Shown here: one piece after another, positions 11,614 to 22,146 of the stretch
How positions within the stretch are numbered: the first letter of the stretch is position 1
How the letters are laid out: each line of letters starts with the position of its first letter
Assembly (NCBI GenBank): GCA_964035575.1
Contig: OZ037887.1
Span: 1,339,812 to 1,403,811 of the forward strand
Source: Rhynchopus sp. YZ270_cl-10
Taxonomy: Eukaryota > Euglenozoa > Diplonemea > Diplonemida > Diplonemidae
Length of the DNA stretch: 64,000 nt
Direction of reading: 5' to 3'
Program-made: the position numbers and the translations under genes
The notes under the pieces: generated by a model
Databases searched by the model: none
Told to the model about the DNA's origin: nothing
Seen by the model: the letters and a program-made list of their open reading frames with translations, nothing else

Positions 11614-12653
11614 AGAGTTAGAGAGTTAGAGGGTGAGAGTGTGTGTGTAGAAGCGTGGTAATGCCTAGTGAGGGTAATTCTTGCGCAGAATATGGCCCTT
11701 AATGTGTAGAAGCGTGTAGAGAATGACAGTTTGCCCCATGTTTATTTTTAACCCTTTTTATTTTGTGTTTTTGGTTCTTTTCATCCTTTGGGGTTTGCCC
11801 CCCCCTTTCCCCCCTTTCCGCCCCCCTTCCTATTTGTTAATATTTTTGGTTGGCTGCTGGCTAGGACGGGTCTACCCCAGCGACGGCCCTTACCCCTTGG
11901 ACGAGGCTCTGAGGGTAGAGGGCAGTCTCGGAGTAAGACCTGTCTAAGAGCCAGGCCAGTGGCATCAGGAGCCATTGGGCCACTTTTATAGATTGTGCAG
12001 TAGAGTAGAGTTTGTACAGAACTCTTGTCCTTTGAGTTCCTTTTTTCACTCCTTTAGTTTTTCATTTTTACCTTGTGAAGGTCAATTTAAATTTTTCATT
12101 TTTCAAAACCACCACAGGTAAGCACGAGACCCACCATTGTTGTTGTTGATTTTGTTGTGCGTTATTGTTGTTTTCCCCTTTGGGTGTCAGTCAGTCGGGT
12201 CAGGTCACACTTACAGAAGTTCTCAAAAATTTTCACCACACTACTAAAAAGATTATGGAACTTCCTTTTTATTTGTTTGTGTGTTACAGAGGAAACGGCT
12301 CACTCAATCCCCTCCTTCTCCTCCCCTCCCCTCCCCAAGACAAAGCAAAATAAAACTACACCGGTAGACAGAGCAACCCTCCCGTCCCATCCCCTCCCCT
12401 TTTCCTTTTGGGAAAAATTGCACTCACATACTACCCTTTTGCTTATTTGCAGGGAAGTGTTGGTTGTAGTTGTCCCACATGCTTTCTATTTTAGTGCCAC
12501 TAACTGTGTTTTCAGGCACTGTCTTGCCAGTACAATAGTAAAGTGCCCTTGTCTGGACATCTAGCTGTTTACATACTCGCTTGACTAGTAAGTACCCCCT
12601 CTGTCACTGGATGTAGATAAAAAAAGCGAGCCTAGGGCTAAGTTGAACAACAC

Positions 12654-12654
<1 letters not shown>
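11614..12654 (+). other. 3' UTR of LINE family A, copy 2
   Basis: Homologous to 2152-3135. It carries a small extra segment (about 11,645-11,720, containing two AGAAGCGTG repeats) and lacks a few bases around 12,240 and 12,322. The GTAAGC donor-like and CTTATTTGCAG acceptor-like sites are conserved in both copies. Confidence 0.6.

Positions 12655-12696
<42 letters not shown>
12655..12696 (+). repeat. 42-nt poly(A) tail of LINE family A, copy 2
   Basis: Forty-two A residues end the family A copy; the inverted-repeat arm starts directly afterwards. Confidence 0.85.
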
Positions 12697-12699
<3 letters not shown>

Positions 12700-13098
12700 G
12701 CATGAAGCGAAATGCGGTGAAAGGTGCAGGCCTGTTCGCAGCAGGTCTGGAGAGTTGTGGCAACTCGTCTGCTGAGCGTGTGAAGTATCAAGGCAGAGGT
12801 TCGCTGTCCAAGTAAAACCTACCCTGGTCATCCTCTGCCTGTCTTGTTCTCTGTTGTGATTGTTTGTGTTTGTGGGCGGGATCAGATGGGTGGAGGGTGT
12901 TTACTTTGTGTTTAGCTCGGAGAAGTGGCTTACCCGCCCACTCTCTGTTATTTATTCAGTGTCATTTTTTCATTCATCCCCAAAGTTTGTAGACAGAGTC
13001 AAGGCCACCTTGGCCAAAAGGGTTTTTTCACCACACTTTTCTTTTGCTTCCATTCGTGGAAGTCTTGTTTTTCTTCTGTTCCTGGCCTGACGTGTGTT
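12697..13098 (-). repeat. inverted repeat, right arm (~400 bp)
   Basis: Reverse-complement partner of 9064-9478. Its outer edge (GGCCTGACGTGTGTTC) abuts the first AAACCCGC array directly. Confidence 0.8.
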
Positions 13099-13214
13099 CC
13101 GCAAACCCGCAAACCCGCAAACCCGCAAACCCGCAAACCCGCAAACCCGCAAACCCGCAAACCCGCAAACCCGCAAACCCGCAAACCCGCAAACCCGCAA
13201 ACCCGCAAACCCGC
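13099..13214. repeat. AAACCCGC 8-bp array 1 (about 14 units)
   Basis: Perfect head-to-tail 8-mers with the C-rich strand on plus, ending exactly where Helitron copy 1 begins. Confidence 0.97.
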
Positions 13215-13425
13215 ACAAGAAGAAAGCTCGCTAAAATGTAGGAGGCTGGTGTGGTTGTGAGCAGATTTTATTTTTGATTGTCAGAAGGTTTTGCATTTTT
13301 ACAAATGTGAAAGCCGAAAAAATTGAATAGAAAAATGAATTGAACTTGGCTGACCCCTCATTTTTCTTTTCATAGCATTTTTGTACTCACACACCAAAAA
13401 CAGGTGAACTAATTCTCATAAAACT

Positions 13426-13991
13426 ATGAACACCATGAAGAGTAAGCGGAAGCCAGTGCCCTTTGTGCAGAAGAAAGATGCACCAAGCATGTTGGCGGTG
13501 TTCAATGTGCAGGATCAAGCTCCTCATGAGAATGAGGAATTGCCACCAATTCCAGTGTGCTCCCAGAAGAAGGAGACAGTACTAACGAAGGTACAGGAAG
13601 CAAGGCGTTAAAACAGAGGAGCAAACTCAGAAGGACTCTGTGCTTCCGTCAGAACAGGCCGCAGCATTGGAAATTCCTGTTTCTGCAGAAAGCTTTTCCT
13701 CAGTGACTGAAGAGCTGAAAGAGGTGAAACAGACTGTCTCAGATCTCAAGAAACAGCTGAACGAAGTGTTCCTTCTGTGTCAGGACATGAAAAAGGTATG
13801 TATCAACTTTTCAAGTATCACTTTCAACAACTCAAACTCAACAGGAGCTAGACATAAAGAGAAAGCGCGAAGCCGCAGAAGACGAAAAAATAGCAAAGAC
13901 GTGTTATGCTCACGAATGCTCTAGTACTTGGAGGGGAAGGGAATTTCAACACAAAGGTGCTCTTTTCCAGCACAATAAAGCACATCATTAG
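13426..13991 (+). pseudogene. Helitron accessory coiled-coil/zinc-finger gene, frameshifted, copy 1
   Basis: Counterpart of the intact gene at 29,980-30,544. One extra A (CAGGAAGCAAGG versus CAGGAGCAAGG) about 55 codons in shifts the frame to an early TAA, leaving 61- and 94-codon pieces. The 49-nt intron (13,796-13,844) and the second exon with its CYAHEC...HNKAHH motif are still present. All three short copies share the lesion, so it predates their amplification. Confidence 0.75.
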
Positions 13992-14316
13992 AGAATAATT
14001 TATTTTTTTTCGTTTGGGGGTATTTCTTATCGCAGAGAATGTGCAAATTACTTCTTCCTGCGCAAAAATATGGGTTCCCCTTTTTTTAATGCACATGCAG
14101 ATTGGTTTTAATTTTTGTCAAAATTTTCAAGATCATTTTTTAATTATTTTTTTTTGAAAACTTAGTTGTGAGACTTTTTTATTTTCCTTCTTGAAAACTC
14201 AAAACTTTCTCCCACCCACCATTTTATATTTTCTACAATACAATTTCTAGCAATTTATCACAACTATTCAAAACTAACATAACAGTGGTCTGGGTACTTT
14301 ACTTTTTGCAAAAAAA

Positions 14317-14592
14317 ATGAAAAGACAACGAAGCGAGGAAAGATCTGATGATGGACACACTAATAAGAAGGCTAATACAAAGACAACATAAGCTGAAGAG
14401 GGAAACACTTCCCCAAAACGAAAGAGAGATGATGAGGGATTTATGTGCGACCATTGTGGCTCATACTTTACACATGAAAAACAGAGCAAGAATCACAAAC
14501 AGACAAAGAAGTGCAAAGAAACTTGCCCAAAGTTCCGAGTGAGGTTTCCGTCTAAGAATGCTAGATACAAACACCAAAAGACCTGTGCATAA
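14317..14592 (+). pseudogene. duplicate of the zinc-finger N-terminus, decayed, copy 1
   Basis: It begins MKRQRSEERSDDGHTNKK, paralogous to the start of the 577-residue ORF downstream, then hits a TAA and continues in the same frame with CDHCGSYFTHEKQ...CKETCPKF...HQKTC before a final TAA. It is a relic of an internal 5' duplication absent from the long element. Confidence 0.7.
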
Positions 14593-14676
14593 ATTAATAT
14601 TTCTATTCACATTGTTTCCCCGATTCCTTCTTTCTTCACATACATTAGCATAGGAACACATAGACACATAAATAAT

Positions 14677-16410
14677 ATGAAAAGGCAACGTAGTGAGAGT
14701 GGGTCTGCGGATGGGCGTGCTGACAAAAAGCCTAAGACAACAAAAGAAGCAACACAGGAGGCAGAAGAAGATGATACAGAAGCTTTTCAAAAACAGACTG
14801 GAGAGGATGATGAAGAAAAGGAAAAAACAGAAGAACATGAGCGCAATGAACCTACAACAGTAGAAGGCAGTACAAAACGGAAGAGGGGAGATGATGAACC
14901 AAGAAGTGCGCAGGAGCAGAAACCCTTCAGCTGCGAAAACTGTGGTGCCATCTTTGCATTAGAGAAACAGCTAAAAACGCACAAAAAAAACTCAAAAAAA
15001 TGCAAAAAAACGTGTCCAAAGTGCAGAATTACGCTTTCCAATGCCACTGAGAAGTTCCACCATCAGAAGAACTGTACAGGTGGGTTTCAAGAAGAATCTT
15101 CTACTCCTTCTCCTCAGGAAACACCTTCTACTCCTGGTATACCACCCCCAAAGAAGCAAAAACTGTCAGACTATCAGACTTCAGACGGCCGCTTCAAATG
15201 TCCTCAGTGCGATCGCACATACAAAGGCCTCAACAAACTGACGGAGCATATGAAAAAATGTGAGCCTGCCTGTACTCTCTGTAGGCGCAGTTTTTCATCA
15301 CCTCTGCAGGCACAGAAGGAAAATCATGCATGTTTAGGAAAGCTCTGCTGTCGGCACTGTGGGGAAGAAGAATTAGCTGACGTAAATAGCATGAACTCAC
15401 ATGAAGCGACCTGTGAAAGAACATGTCCGTACTGCTATGCACAATTCTCAGAGGTGGGTCTTCTATCAATGCACATCACACAACACTGCCTGAGGTTCAA
15501 AGTTATGAATAGCAAAATGAACTATAAGTCGTACATTTTGCTTGGAGATGATGAGACCCCATTGCAAAAAGAGGATTTGAATGCTACTACACCTGCACTG
15601 TCTGCTATTGCTGCAGCATTGTGTTTGGCAGCAATAGATCTTCCACAGCGGTTTGACATGGACGATACATCACAACCATACTTTTCCTGGCTGTTACACA
15701 CATCTGAAGTGTTCCGCATTGCTGGGAAGAAAACGTCTTCAAGGCCATACTATGCCACACAGGATAATCTATTAAGGTTCCAAACGATACTGCTGTGGTT
15801 AAAAATAAATGTTCCGTTGCTCAAGGACAACAAACCAAAATCTCACACGTTCAACGACTGTTTCATCGATGTCATGAGAAAAAAATGGGCTCTCAGAAAG
15901 CATAAATCACTTCTAACACAAAGACAGGCAACTTGGTCAAAACTTGATGAGCTAGAGGAGGTCAGGGCCAAGATTCTTCTGCTTGAGCATGATGCCAGTT
16001 TTGTTGCGCTGAGAAAAGTGGACCCAATATCGAAAATGATGTTTGACCCAGCTTCTGTAGAGGAAGCGAAGTCTATTTGGACTGCTAGGCAAATAAGAAA
16101 CCACAGGGAGCTCATGACCAAAGATCAAAACCTCACGGAGGAGCTTACGGAGGAAGGTGCTGTTGATGAGTTCAATGTGCAGTTAGAAGTAGACGAAATT
16201 TCTATTAGTCTGTTTCAGGAAGCACAGTTCCAGATGGAAAGACTGAGCAGTCTCGTTGAAGAAGAAAAAGCCAATCTAAACAAAAAGCTGCAGAGAAAGG
16301 GCTTCAAAAAAATTGTACTTTTATACCACACCTATTACACAACAGGAACTTTGACAGCCTTATCCTGCGTGTCACCTGTCAGGCCGATGACAGTTATGCT
16401 CAGGAGGTAG
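14677..16410 (+). CDS. truncated Helitron zinc-finger protein, copy 1 (577 aa)
   Basis: Homologous to the N-terminal ~550 residues of the long Helitron protein, with a foreign tail. Residues 1-80 are acidic/basic and low-complexity. C2HC-type fingers follow (CENCGAIFALEKQLKTH, CPKCRITLS, CPQCDRTYKGLNKLTEH, CTLCRRSFSS, CCRHCGEEE, CPYCYAQFSEV) and then an alpha-helical region. From about residue 548 the frame enters former intron-3 sequence and ends in 30 unrelated residues. It could act as a DNA-binding protein or competitor of the long protein; this is inference. A pyrimidine-rich CACATACATTAG lies 29 nt upstream of the ATG and could accept the spliced leader. Confidence 0.7.
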   Translation: MKRQRSESGSADGRADKKPKTTKEATQEAEEDDTEAFQKQTGEDDEEKEKTEEHERNEPTTVEGSTKRKRGDDEPRSAQEQKPFSCENCGAIFALEKQLKTHKKNSKKCKKTCPKCRITLSNATEKFHHQKNCTGGFQEESSTPSPQETPSTPGIPPPKKQKLSDYQTSDGRFKCPQCDRTYKGLNKLTEHMKKCEPACTLCRRSFSSPLQAQKENHACLGKLCCRHCGEEELADVNSMNSHEATCERTCPYCYAQFSEVGLLSMHITQHCLRFKVMNSKMNYKSYILLGDDETPLQKEDLNATTPALSAIAAALCLAAIDLPQRFDMDDTSQPYFSWLLHTSEVFRIAGKKTSSRPYYATQDNLLRFQTILLWLKINVPLLKDNKPKSHTFNDCFIDVMRKKWALRKHKSLLTQRQATWSKLDELEEVRAKILLLEHDASFVALRKVDPISKMMFDPASVEEAKSIWTARQIRNHRELMTKDQNLTEELTEEGAVDEFNVQLEVDEISISLFQEAQFQMERLSSLVEEEKANLNKKLQRKGFKKIVLLYHTYYTTGTLTALSCVSPVRPMTVMLRR

Positions 16411-16709
16411 AAGTAGCACTCATGTCTCTTATGCTTAAGTCTCTCATCACAGTAGTCACTTCTAGGATCTATGAGACAGAGGGGTATTCTTGCTTTCACT
16501 TTTTGCCAAAGGGGCAATCTCCTGAAGATGTTCTTATGCAAATACCATCAGAAAAGAGACTGCTGATAGTGCAAACTTATGTTCCTGCCCACTTCAACAT
16601 TGGTACAGGAACTCCAGACAATGTACTGAAAGCACATAAAAAAGCTCTAATTTACCCCACATTTCCAGACACTCACCTTTCTGACTTTCAACCGGGTGAT
16701 CTTGACTAA
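16346..16709 (+). pseudogene. orphan OTU C-terminal exon, copy 1
   Basis: It has the same 364-nt length and frame as exon 4 of the long element (DSYAQEVEVALMSLMLKS, then CFHFLPKG, QTYVPAHFN), preceded by the intact acceptor CTATTACACAACAG. The donor and the Cys-bearing half of the OTU domain are deleted, so it cannot form a complete protease. Confidence 0.7.
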
Positions 16710-17365
16710 AAAAAGACTTTTATTTTGTTTCTTTTATTTTTATTTTCTTCCCAGCCGGAGAGAATCTCAGATTCAATCTCTTGTGATGAAGAAATATTTG
16801 TTTGAACATGTTCATTGGATTGAAATAAATATGAGTAAAAAAACTGGGTAAGCTTAGCCCCTCTAAAAAAAGAATTTTGTTTTTGTTTCTGTTTCATTGT
16901 TTTTTACAGCAGATCTCTTGTAATGGATAAATCAAACTGTTTTTGTGGAGTTCGTTAAGTTTTTAAAAAAATCAATTGGTTACTTCACTGTGACACGTAT
17001 GTTTGGAAATTGTAGCAGTTTTTATTTTTCAGAGATTTTTTGACCGATCAGCAGTTTTTGTTGTTTTTTTCTTCCCAGCCGGAGAGAATCTCTTGTGATG
17101 AAGAAAATTTTTTTGTCTTGGATTAAAAAAAATATGGAAATAGGTTAAACATAGGTTAAACAAAAGAAAGACTACACCTTGAAGAAGGCGCTCACTTTGG
17201 CGGGTGAGAGTATTGTCATGCCACAAAAATAAAGATCAAAAAAGGAATTAGATTCATAAAAAAAGAAAAAAAGGGAAAAAAAGCAAAAAAAATAAACACA
17301 CAAAAAAACAGATCCACCTAGTTTTCCAGTTATAAATTACTTACCCATCAACCAACTGCCCCTAC

Positions 17366-18060
17366 AGGAAAACACTAAAAATCATGTAAAAACTGATACA
17401 TGCATTTTAGGTCAAAAATACTCATTTCTCAGCGCAAATTGACCCCATCACAGCACACACAGACTCCGGAGAGCCAAAATCAAAAATTTTTTTTTCGATT
17501 TTTCGCAGGCAAAAATTGCTGGGAAAAATTTTTTGGTCAAAATCCTGGTTTTTGGGGTCTCATACATGTGTATGACCAAATTTAGGGTGGTCAAATGTGA
17601 TATCTGACCCCCATGTCCAGGTTATGGAAATGTCCTATGAAGCCATTGCCGAAGGAATTTTGCACTTTTGAGCATCAGAAATTAGGTACTGACCAAAAAA
17701 CCCACACAAAACCCAAAAAACACCAAAAATCATGTAAAAACTGATACATGCGTTTTAGGTCAAAAATACTCATTTCTCAGCGCAAATTGACCCCACCACA
17801 GCGCGCACAGACTCCTGAGAGCCAAAATCAAAAATTTTTTTTTTCGATTTTTTGTAGGCAAAAATTGCTGGGAAAAATATTTTGCTCAAAATCCTGGTTT
17901 TTGGGGTCTCATACATGTGTATGACCAAATTTCAGGTGGTCAAAAGTGGAGTCTGACCCCCATGTCCAGGTTATGGAAATGTCCTATGAAGCCATTGGCG
18001 AAGGAATTTTGTACTTTTGAGCATTAGAAATTAGGTACTGGAAATTTTTTCCACACAAAT
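17366..18060 (+). repeat. Helitron 3' subrepeats (two ~350-bp units plus a partial), copy 1
   Basis: Two consecutive units begin AAAATCATGTAAAAACTGAT and end near GAAATTAGGTACTG; a partial third (CCCCATGTCCAGGTCATAA) follows. They lie between the last exon and the CTAG end. The 17,586-18,651 stretch has no gene. Equivalent units recur at the same offset in copies 2 and 3, and once in the long element (39,365-39,690). Confidence 0.8.
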
Positions 18061-18862
18061 TTGACCTGGTACTCAAGGTCAATTTGACCTTGGGTTTTCT
18101 CTCAGGGTCTTGTGACCAATTTTCAACATGTTAAAAATGGAATCTGACCCCCATGTCCAGGTCATAAAAACGCCCAATGAGTCCATTAAAGCCACTGATT
18201 TGACCTTTTGAGTAGTTGTTGTTAAATGTGGCCCAATTTTCCCAGCCAAAAAATGACCCCAAAAATCACGAAAAAAAATATTTTCAAGCCGATACTCTTA
18301 CACACCTAATTTTGGCCTAAAATGTCAAATGTGGGCCTCCAGGGTCGCAATTGCCTCATTTTATGAGGATACTGGCCATATTTCTTGGTTATCTCGTTTT
18401 TTGAAAATTTTATAACATATACACCCAGCACCTCAGAAACACAAAATATCGCAATTTTACTCACAAAAATAGCCGTGAAATGCCACACCCATTTTAGATA
18501 ATGCCAGCTACTTTGAATTTCCAATCCCAGTACACCACGTCGTTTCTGGGCCCCAGTCTACCGGAGAATCACCTCAGATATATTGGGACCACGTAAACCG
18601 GCGATCTGGCCGTGCTGACCGTTTACTACCCCTCATTTCCGTAATAACTAGACAAGAAGAAAGCTCGCTAAAATGTAGGAGGCTGGTGTGGTTGTGAGCA
18701 GATTTTATTTTTGATTGTCAGAAGGTTTTGCATTTTTACAAATGTGAAAGCCGAAAAAATTGAATAGAAAAATGAATTGAACTTGGCTGACCCCTCATTT
18801 TTCTTTTCATAGCATTTTTGTACTCACACACCAAAAACAGGTGAACTAATTCTCATAAAACT

Positions 18863-19428
18863 ATGAACACCATGAAGAGTAAGCGGAAGCCAGTGCCCTT
18901 TGTGCAGAAGAAAGATGCACCAAGCATGTTGGCGGTGTTCAATGTGCAGGATCAAGCTCCTCATGAGAATGAGGAATTGCCACCAATTCCAGTGTGCTCC
19001 CAGAAGAAGGAGACAGTACTAACGAAGGTACAGGAAGCAAGGCGTTAAAACAGAGGAGCAAACTCAGAAGGACTCTGTGCTTCCGTCAGAACAGGCCGCA
19101 GCATTGGAAATTCCTGTTTCTGCAGAAAGCTTTTCCTCAGTGACTGAAGAGCTGAAAGAGGTGAAACAGACTGTCTCAGATCTCAAGAAACAGCTGAACG
19201 AAGTGTTCCTTCTGTGTCAGGACATGAAAAAGGTATGTATCAACTTTTCAAGTATCACTTTCAACAACTCAAACTCAACAGGAGCTAGACATAAAGAGAA
19301 AGCGCGAAGCCGCAGAAGACGAAAAAATAGCAAAGACGTGTTATGCTCACGAATGCTCTAGTACTTGGAGGGGAAGGGAATTTCAACACAAAGGTGCTCT
19401 TTTCCAGCACAATAAAGCACATCATTAG
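18863..19428 (+). pseudogene. Helitron accessory gene, frameshifted, copy 2
   Basis: Identical to the 13,426-13,991 version, including the extra A and the retained 49-nt intron. Confidence 0.75.
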
Positions 19429-19753
19429 AGAATAATTTATTTTTTTTCGTTTGGGGGTATTTCTTATCGCAGAGAATGTGCAAATTACTTCTTCCTGCGC
19501 AAAAATATGGGTTCCCCTTTTTTTAATGCACATGCAGATTGGTTTTAATTTTTGTCAAAATTTTCAAGATCATTTTTTAATTATTTTTTTTTGAAAACTT
19601 AGTTGTGAGACTTTTTTATTTTCCTTCTTGAAAACTCAAAACTTTCTCCCACCCACCATTTTATATTTTCTACAATACAATTTCTAGCAATTTATCACAA
19701 CTATTCAAAACTAACATAACAGTGGTCTGGGTACTTTACTTTTTGCAAAAAAA

Positions 19754-20029
19754 ATGAAAAGACAACGAAGCGAGGAAAGATCTGATGATGGACACACTAA
19801 TAAGAAGGCTAATACAAAGACAACATAAGCTGAAGAGGGAAACACTTCCCCAAAACGAAAGAGAGATGATGAGGGATTTATGTGCGACCATTGTGGCTCA
19901 TACTTTACACATGAAAAACAGAGCAAGAATCACAAACAGACAAAGAAGTGCAAAGAAACTTGCCCAAAGTTCCGAGTGAGGTTTCCGTCTAAGAATGCTA
20001 GATACAAACACCAAAAGACCTGTGCATAA
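19754..20029 (+). pseudogene. decayed zinc-finger N-terminus duplicate, copy 2
   Basis: Same sequence and internal stop as the copy 1 relic at 14,317. Confidence 0.7.
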
Positions 20030-20113
20030 ATTAATATTTCTATTCACATTGTTTCCCCGATTCCTTCTTTCTTCACATACATTAGCATAGGAACACATAG
20101 ACACATAAATAAT

Positions 20114-21847
20114 ATGAAAAGGCAACGTAGTGAGAGTGGGTCTGCGGATGGGCGTGCTGACAAAAAGCCTAAGACAACAAAAGAAGCAACACAGGAGGCA
20201 GAAGAAGATGATACAGAAGCTTTTCAAAAACAGACTGGAGAGGATGATGAAGAAAAGGAAAAAACAGAAGAACATGAGCGCAATGAACCTACAACAGTAG
20301 AAGGCAGTACAAAACGGAAGAGGGGAGATGATGAACCAAGAAGTGCGCAGGAGCAGAAACCCTTCAGCTGCGAAAACTGTGGTGCCATCTTTGCATTAGA
20401 GAAACAGCTAAAAACGCACAAAAAAAACTCAAAAAAATGCAAAAAAACGTGTCCAAAGTGCAGAATTACGCTTTCCAATGCCACTGAGAAGTTCCACCAT
20501 CAGAAGAACTGTACAGGTGGGTTTCAAGAAGAATCTTCTACTCCTTCTCCTCAGGAAACACCTTCTACTCCTGGTATACCACCCCCAAAGAAGCAAAAAC
20601 TGTCAGACTATCAGACTTCAGACGGCCGCTTCAAATGTCCTCAGTGCGATCGCACATACAAAGGCCTCAACAAACTGACGGAGCATATGAAAAAATGTGA
20701 GCCTGCCTGTACTCTCTGTAGGCGCAGTTTTTCATCACCTCTGCAGGCACAGAAGGAAAATCATGCATGTTTAGGAAAGCTCTGCTGTCGGCACTGTGGG
20801 GAAGAAGAATTAGCTGACGTAAATAGCATGAACTCACATGAAGCGACCTGTGAAAGAACATGTCCGTACTGCTATGCACAATGCTCAGAGGTGGGTCTTC
20901 TATCAATGCACATCACACAACACTGCCTGAGGTTCAAAGTTATGAATAGCAAAATGAACTATAAGTCGTACATTTTGCTTGGAGATGATGAGACCCCATT
21001 GCAAAAAGAGGATTTGAATGCTACTACACCTGCACTGTCTGCTATTGCTGCAGCATTGTGTTTGGCAGCAATAGATCTTCCACAGCGGTTTGACATGGAC
21101 GATACATCACAACCATACTTTTCCTGGCTGTTACACACATCTGAAGTGTTCCGCATTGCTGGGAAGAAAACGTCTTCAAGGCCATACTATGCCACACAGG
21201 ATAATCTATTAAGGTTCCAAACGATACTGCTGTGGTTAAAAATAAATGTTCCGTTGCTCAAGGACAACAAACCAAAATCTCACACGTTCAACGACTGTTT
21301 CATCGATGTCATGAGAAAAAAATGGGCTCTCAGAAAGCATAAATCACTTCTAACACAAAGACAGGCAACTTGGTCAAAACTTGATGAGCTAGAGGAGGTC
21401 AGGGCCAAGATTCTTCTGCTTGAGCATGATGCCAGTTTTGTTGCGCTGAGAAAAGTGGACCCAATATCGAAAATGATGTTTGACCCAGCTTCTGTAGAGG
21501 AAGCGAAGTCTATTTGGACTGCTAGGCAAATAAGAAACCACAGGGAGCTCATGACCAAAGATCAAAACCTCACGGAGGAGCTTACGGAGGAAGGTGCTGT
21601 TGATGAGTTCAATGTGCAGTTAGAAGTAGACGAAATTTCTATTAGTCTGTTTCAGGAAGCACAGTTCCAGATGGAAAGACTGAGCAGTCTCGTTGAAGAA
21701 GAAAAAGCCAATCTAAACAAAAAGCTGCAGAGAAAGGGCTTCAAAAAAATTGTACTTTTATACCACACCTATTACACAACAGGAACTTTGACAGCCTTAT
21801 CCTGCGTGTCACCTGTCAGGCCGATGACAGTTATGCTCAGGAGGTAG
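20114..21847 (+). CDS. truncated Helitron zinc-finger protein, copy 2 (577 aa)
   Basis: Same as copy 1 except YCYAQF reads YCYAQC (T to G at 20,883), adding a cysteine inside the last finger. The OTU remnant follows at 21,783. Confidence 0.7.
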   Translation: MKRQRSESGSADGRADKKPKTTKEATQEAEEDDTEAFQKQTGEDDEEKEKTEEHERNEPTTVEGSTKRKRGDDEPRSAQEQKPFSCENCGAIFALEKQLKTHKKNSKKCKKTCPKCRITLSNATEKFHHQKNCTGGFQEESSTPSPQETPSTPGIPPPKKQKLSDYQTSDGRFKCPQCDRTYKGLNKLTEHMKKCEPACTLCRRSFSSPLQAQKENHACLGKLCCRHCGEEELADVNSMNSHEATCERTCPYCYAQCSEVGLLSMHITQHCLRFKVMNSKMNYKSYILLGDDETPLQKEDLNATTPALSAIAAALCLAAIDLPQRFDMDDTSQPYFSWLLHTSEVFRIAGKKTSSRPYYATQDNLLRFQTILLWLKINVPLLKDNKPKSHTFNDCFIDVMRKKWALRKHKSLLTQRQATWSKLDELEEVRAKILLLEHDASFVALRKVDPISKMMFDPASVEEAKSIWTARQIRNHRELMTKDQNLTEELTEEGAVDEFNVQLEVDEISISLFQEAQFQMERLSSLVEEEKANLNKKLQRKGFKKIVLLYHTYYTTGTLTALSCVSPVRPMTVMLRR

Positions 21848-22146
21848 AAGTAGCACTCATGTCTCTTATGCTTAAGTCTCTCATCACAGTAGTCACTTCT
21901 AGGATCTATGAGACAGAGGGGTATTCTTGCTTTCACTTTTTGCCAAAGGGGCAATCTCCTGAAGATGTTCTTATGCAAATACCATCAGAAAAGAGACTGC
22001 TGATAGTGCAAACTTATGTTCCTGCCCACTTCAACATTGGTACAGGAACTCCAGACAATGTACTGAAAGCACATAAAAAAGCTCTAATTTACCCCACATT
22101 TCCAGACACTCACCTTTCTGACTTTCAACCGGGTGATCTTGACTAA
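21783..22146 (+). pseudogene. orphan OTU C-terminal exon, copy 2
   Basis: Identical to the copy 1 exon remnant; acceptor present, donor and catalytic half missing. Confidence 0.7.

Larger units (their letters stand above)
13215..18651 (+). mobile_element. non-autonomous Helitron-type element, copy 1 (5,437 bp)
   Basis: It starts ACAAGAAGAAAGCTCGC and ends GTAATAACTAG, the CTAG terminus expected of a Helitron 3' end (CTRR). The same ends bound all four elements between 13.2 and 40.3 kb. Relative to the 10.5-kb element it lacks Rep, helicase and the OTU N-terminal half, through a deletion between 32.55 and 38.05 kb equivalents, and has an extra N-terminal zinc-finger duplicate. There is no target-site duplication. 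The left flank is AAACCCGC and the right flank is the next Helitron with no spacer. No strong hairpin was found near the 3' end, so a Helentron/Helitron2-like lineage is possible. Confidence 0.85.
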
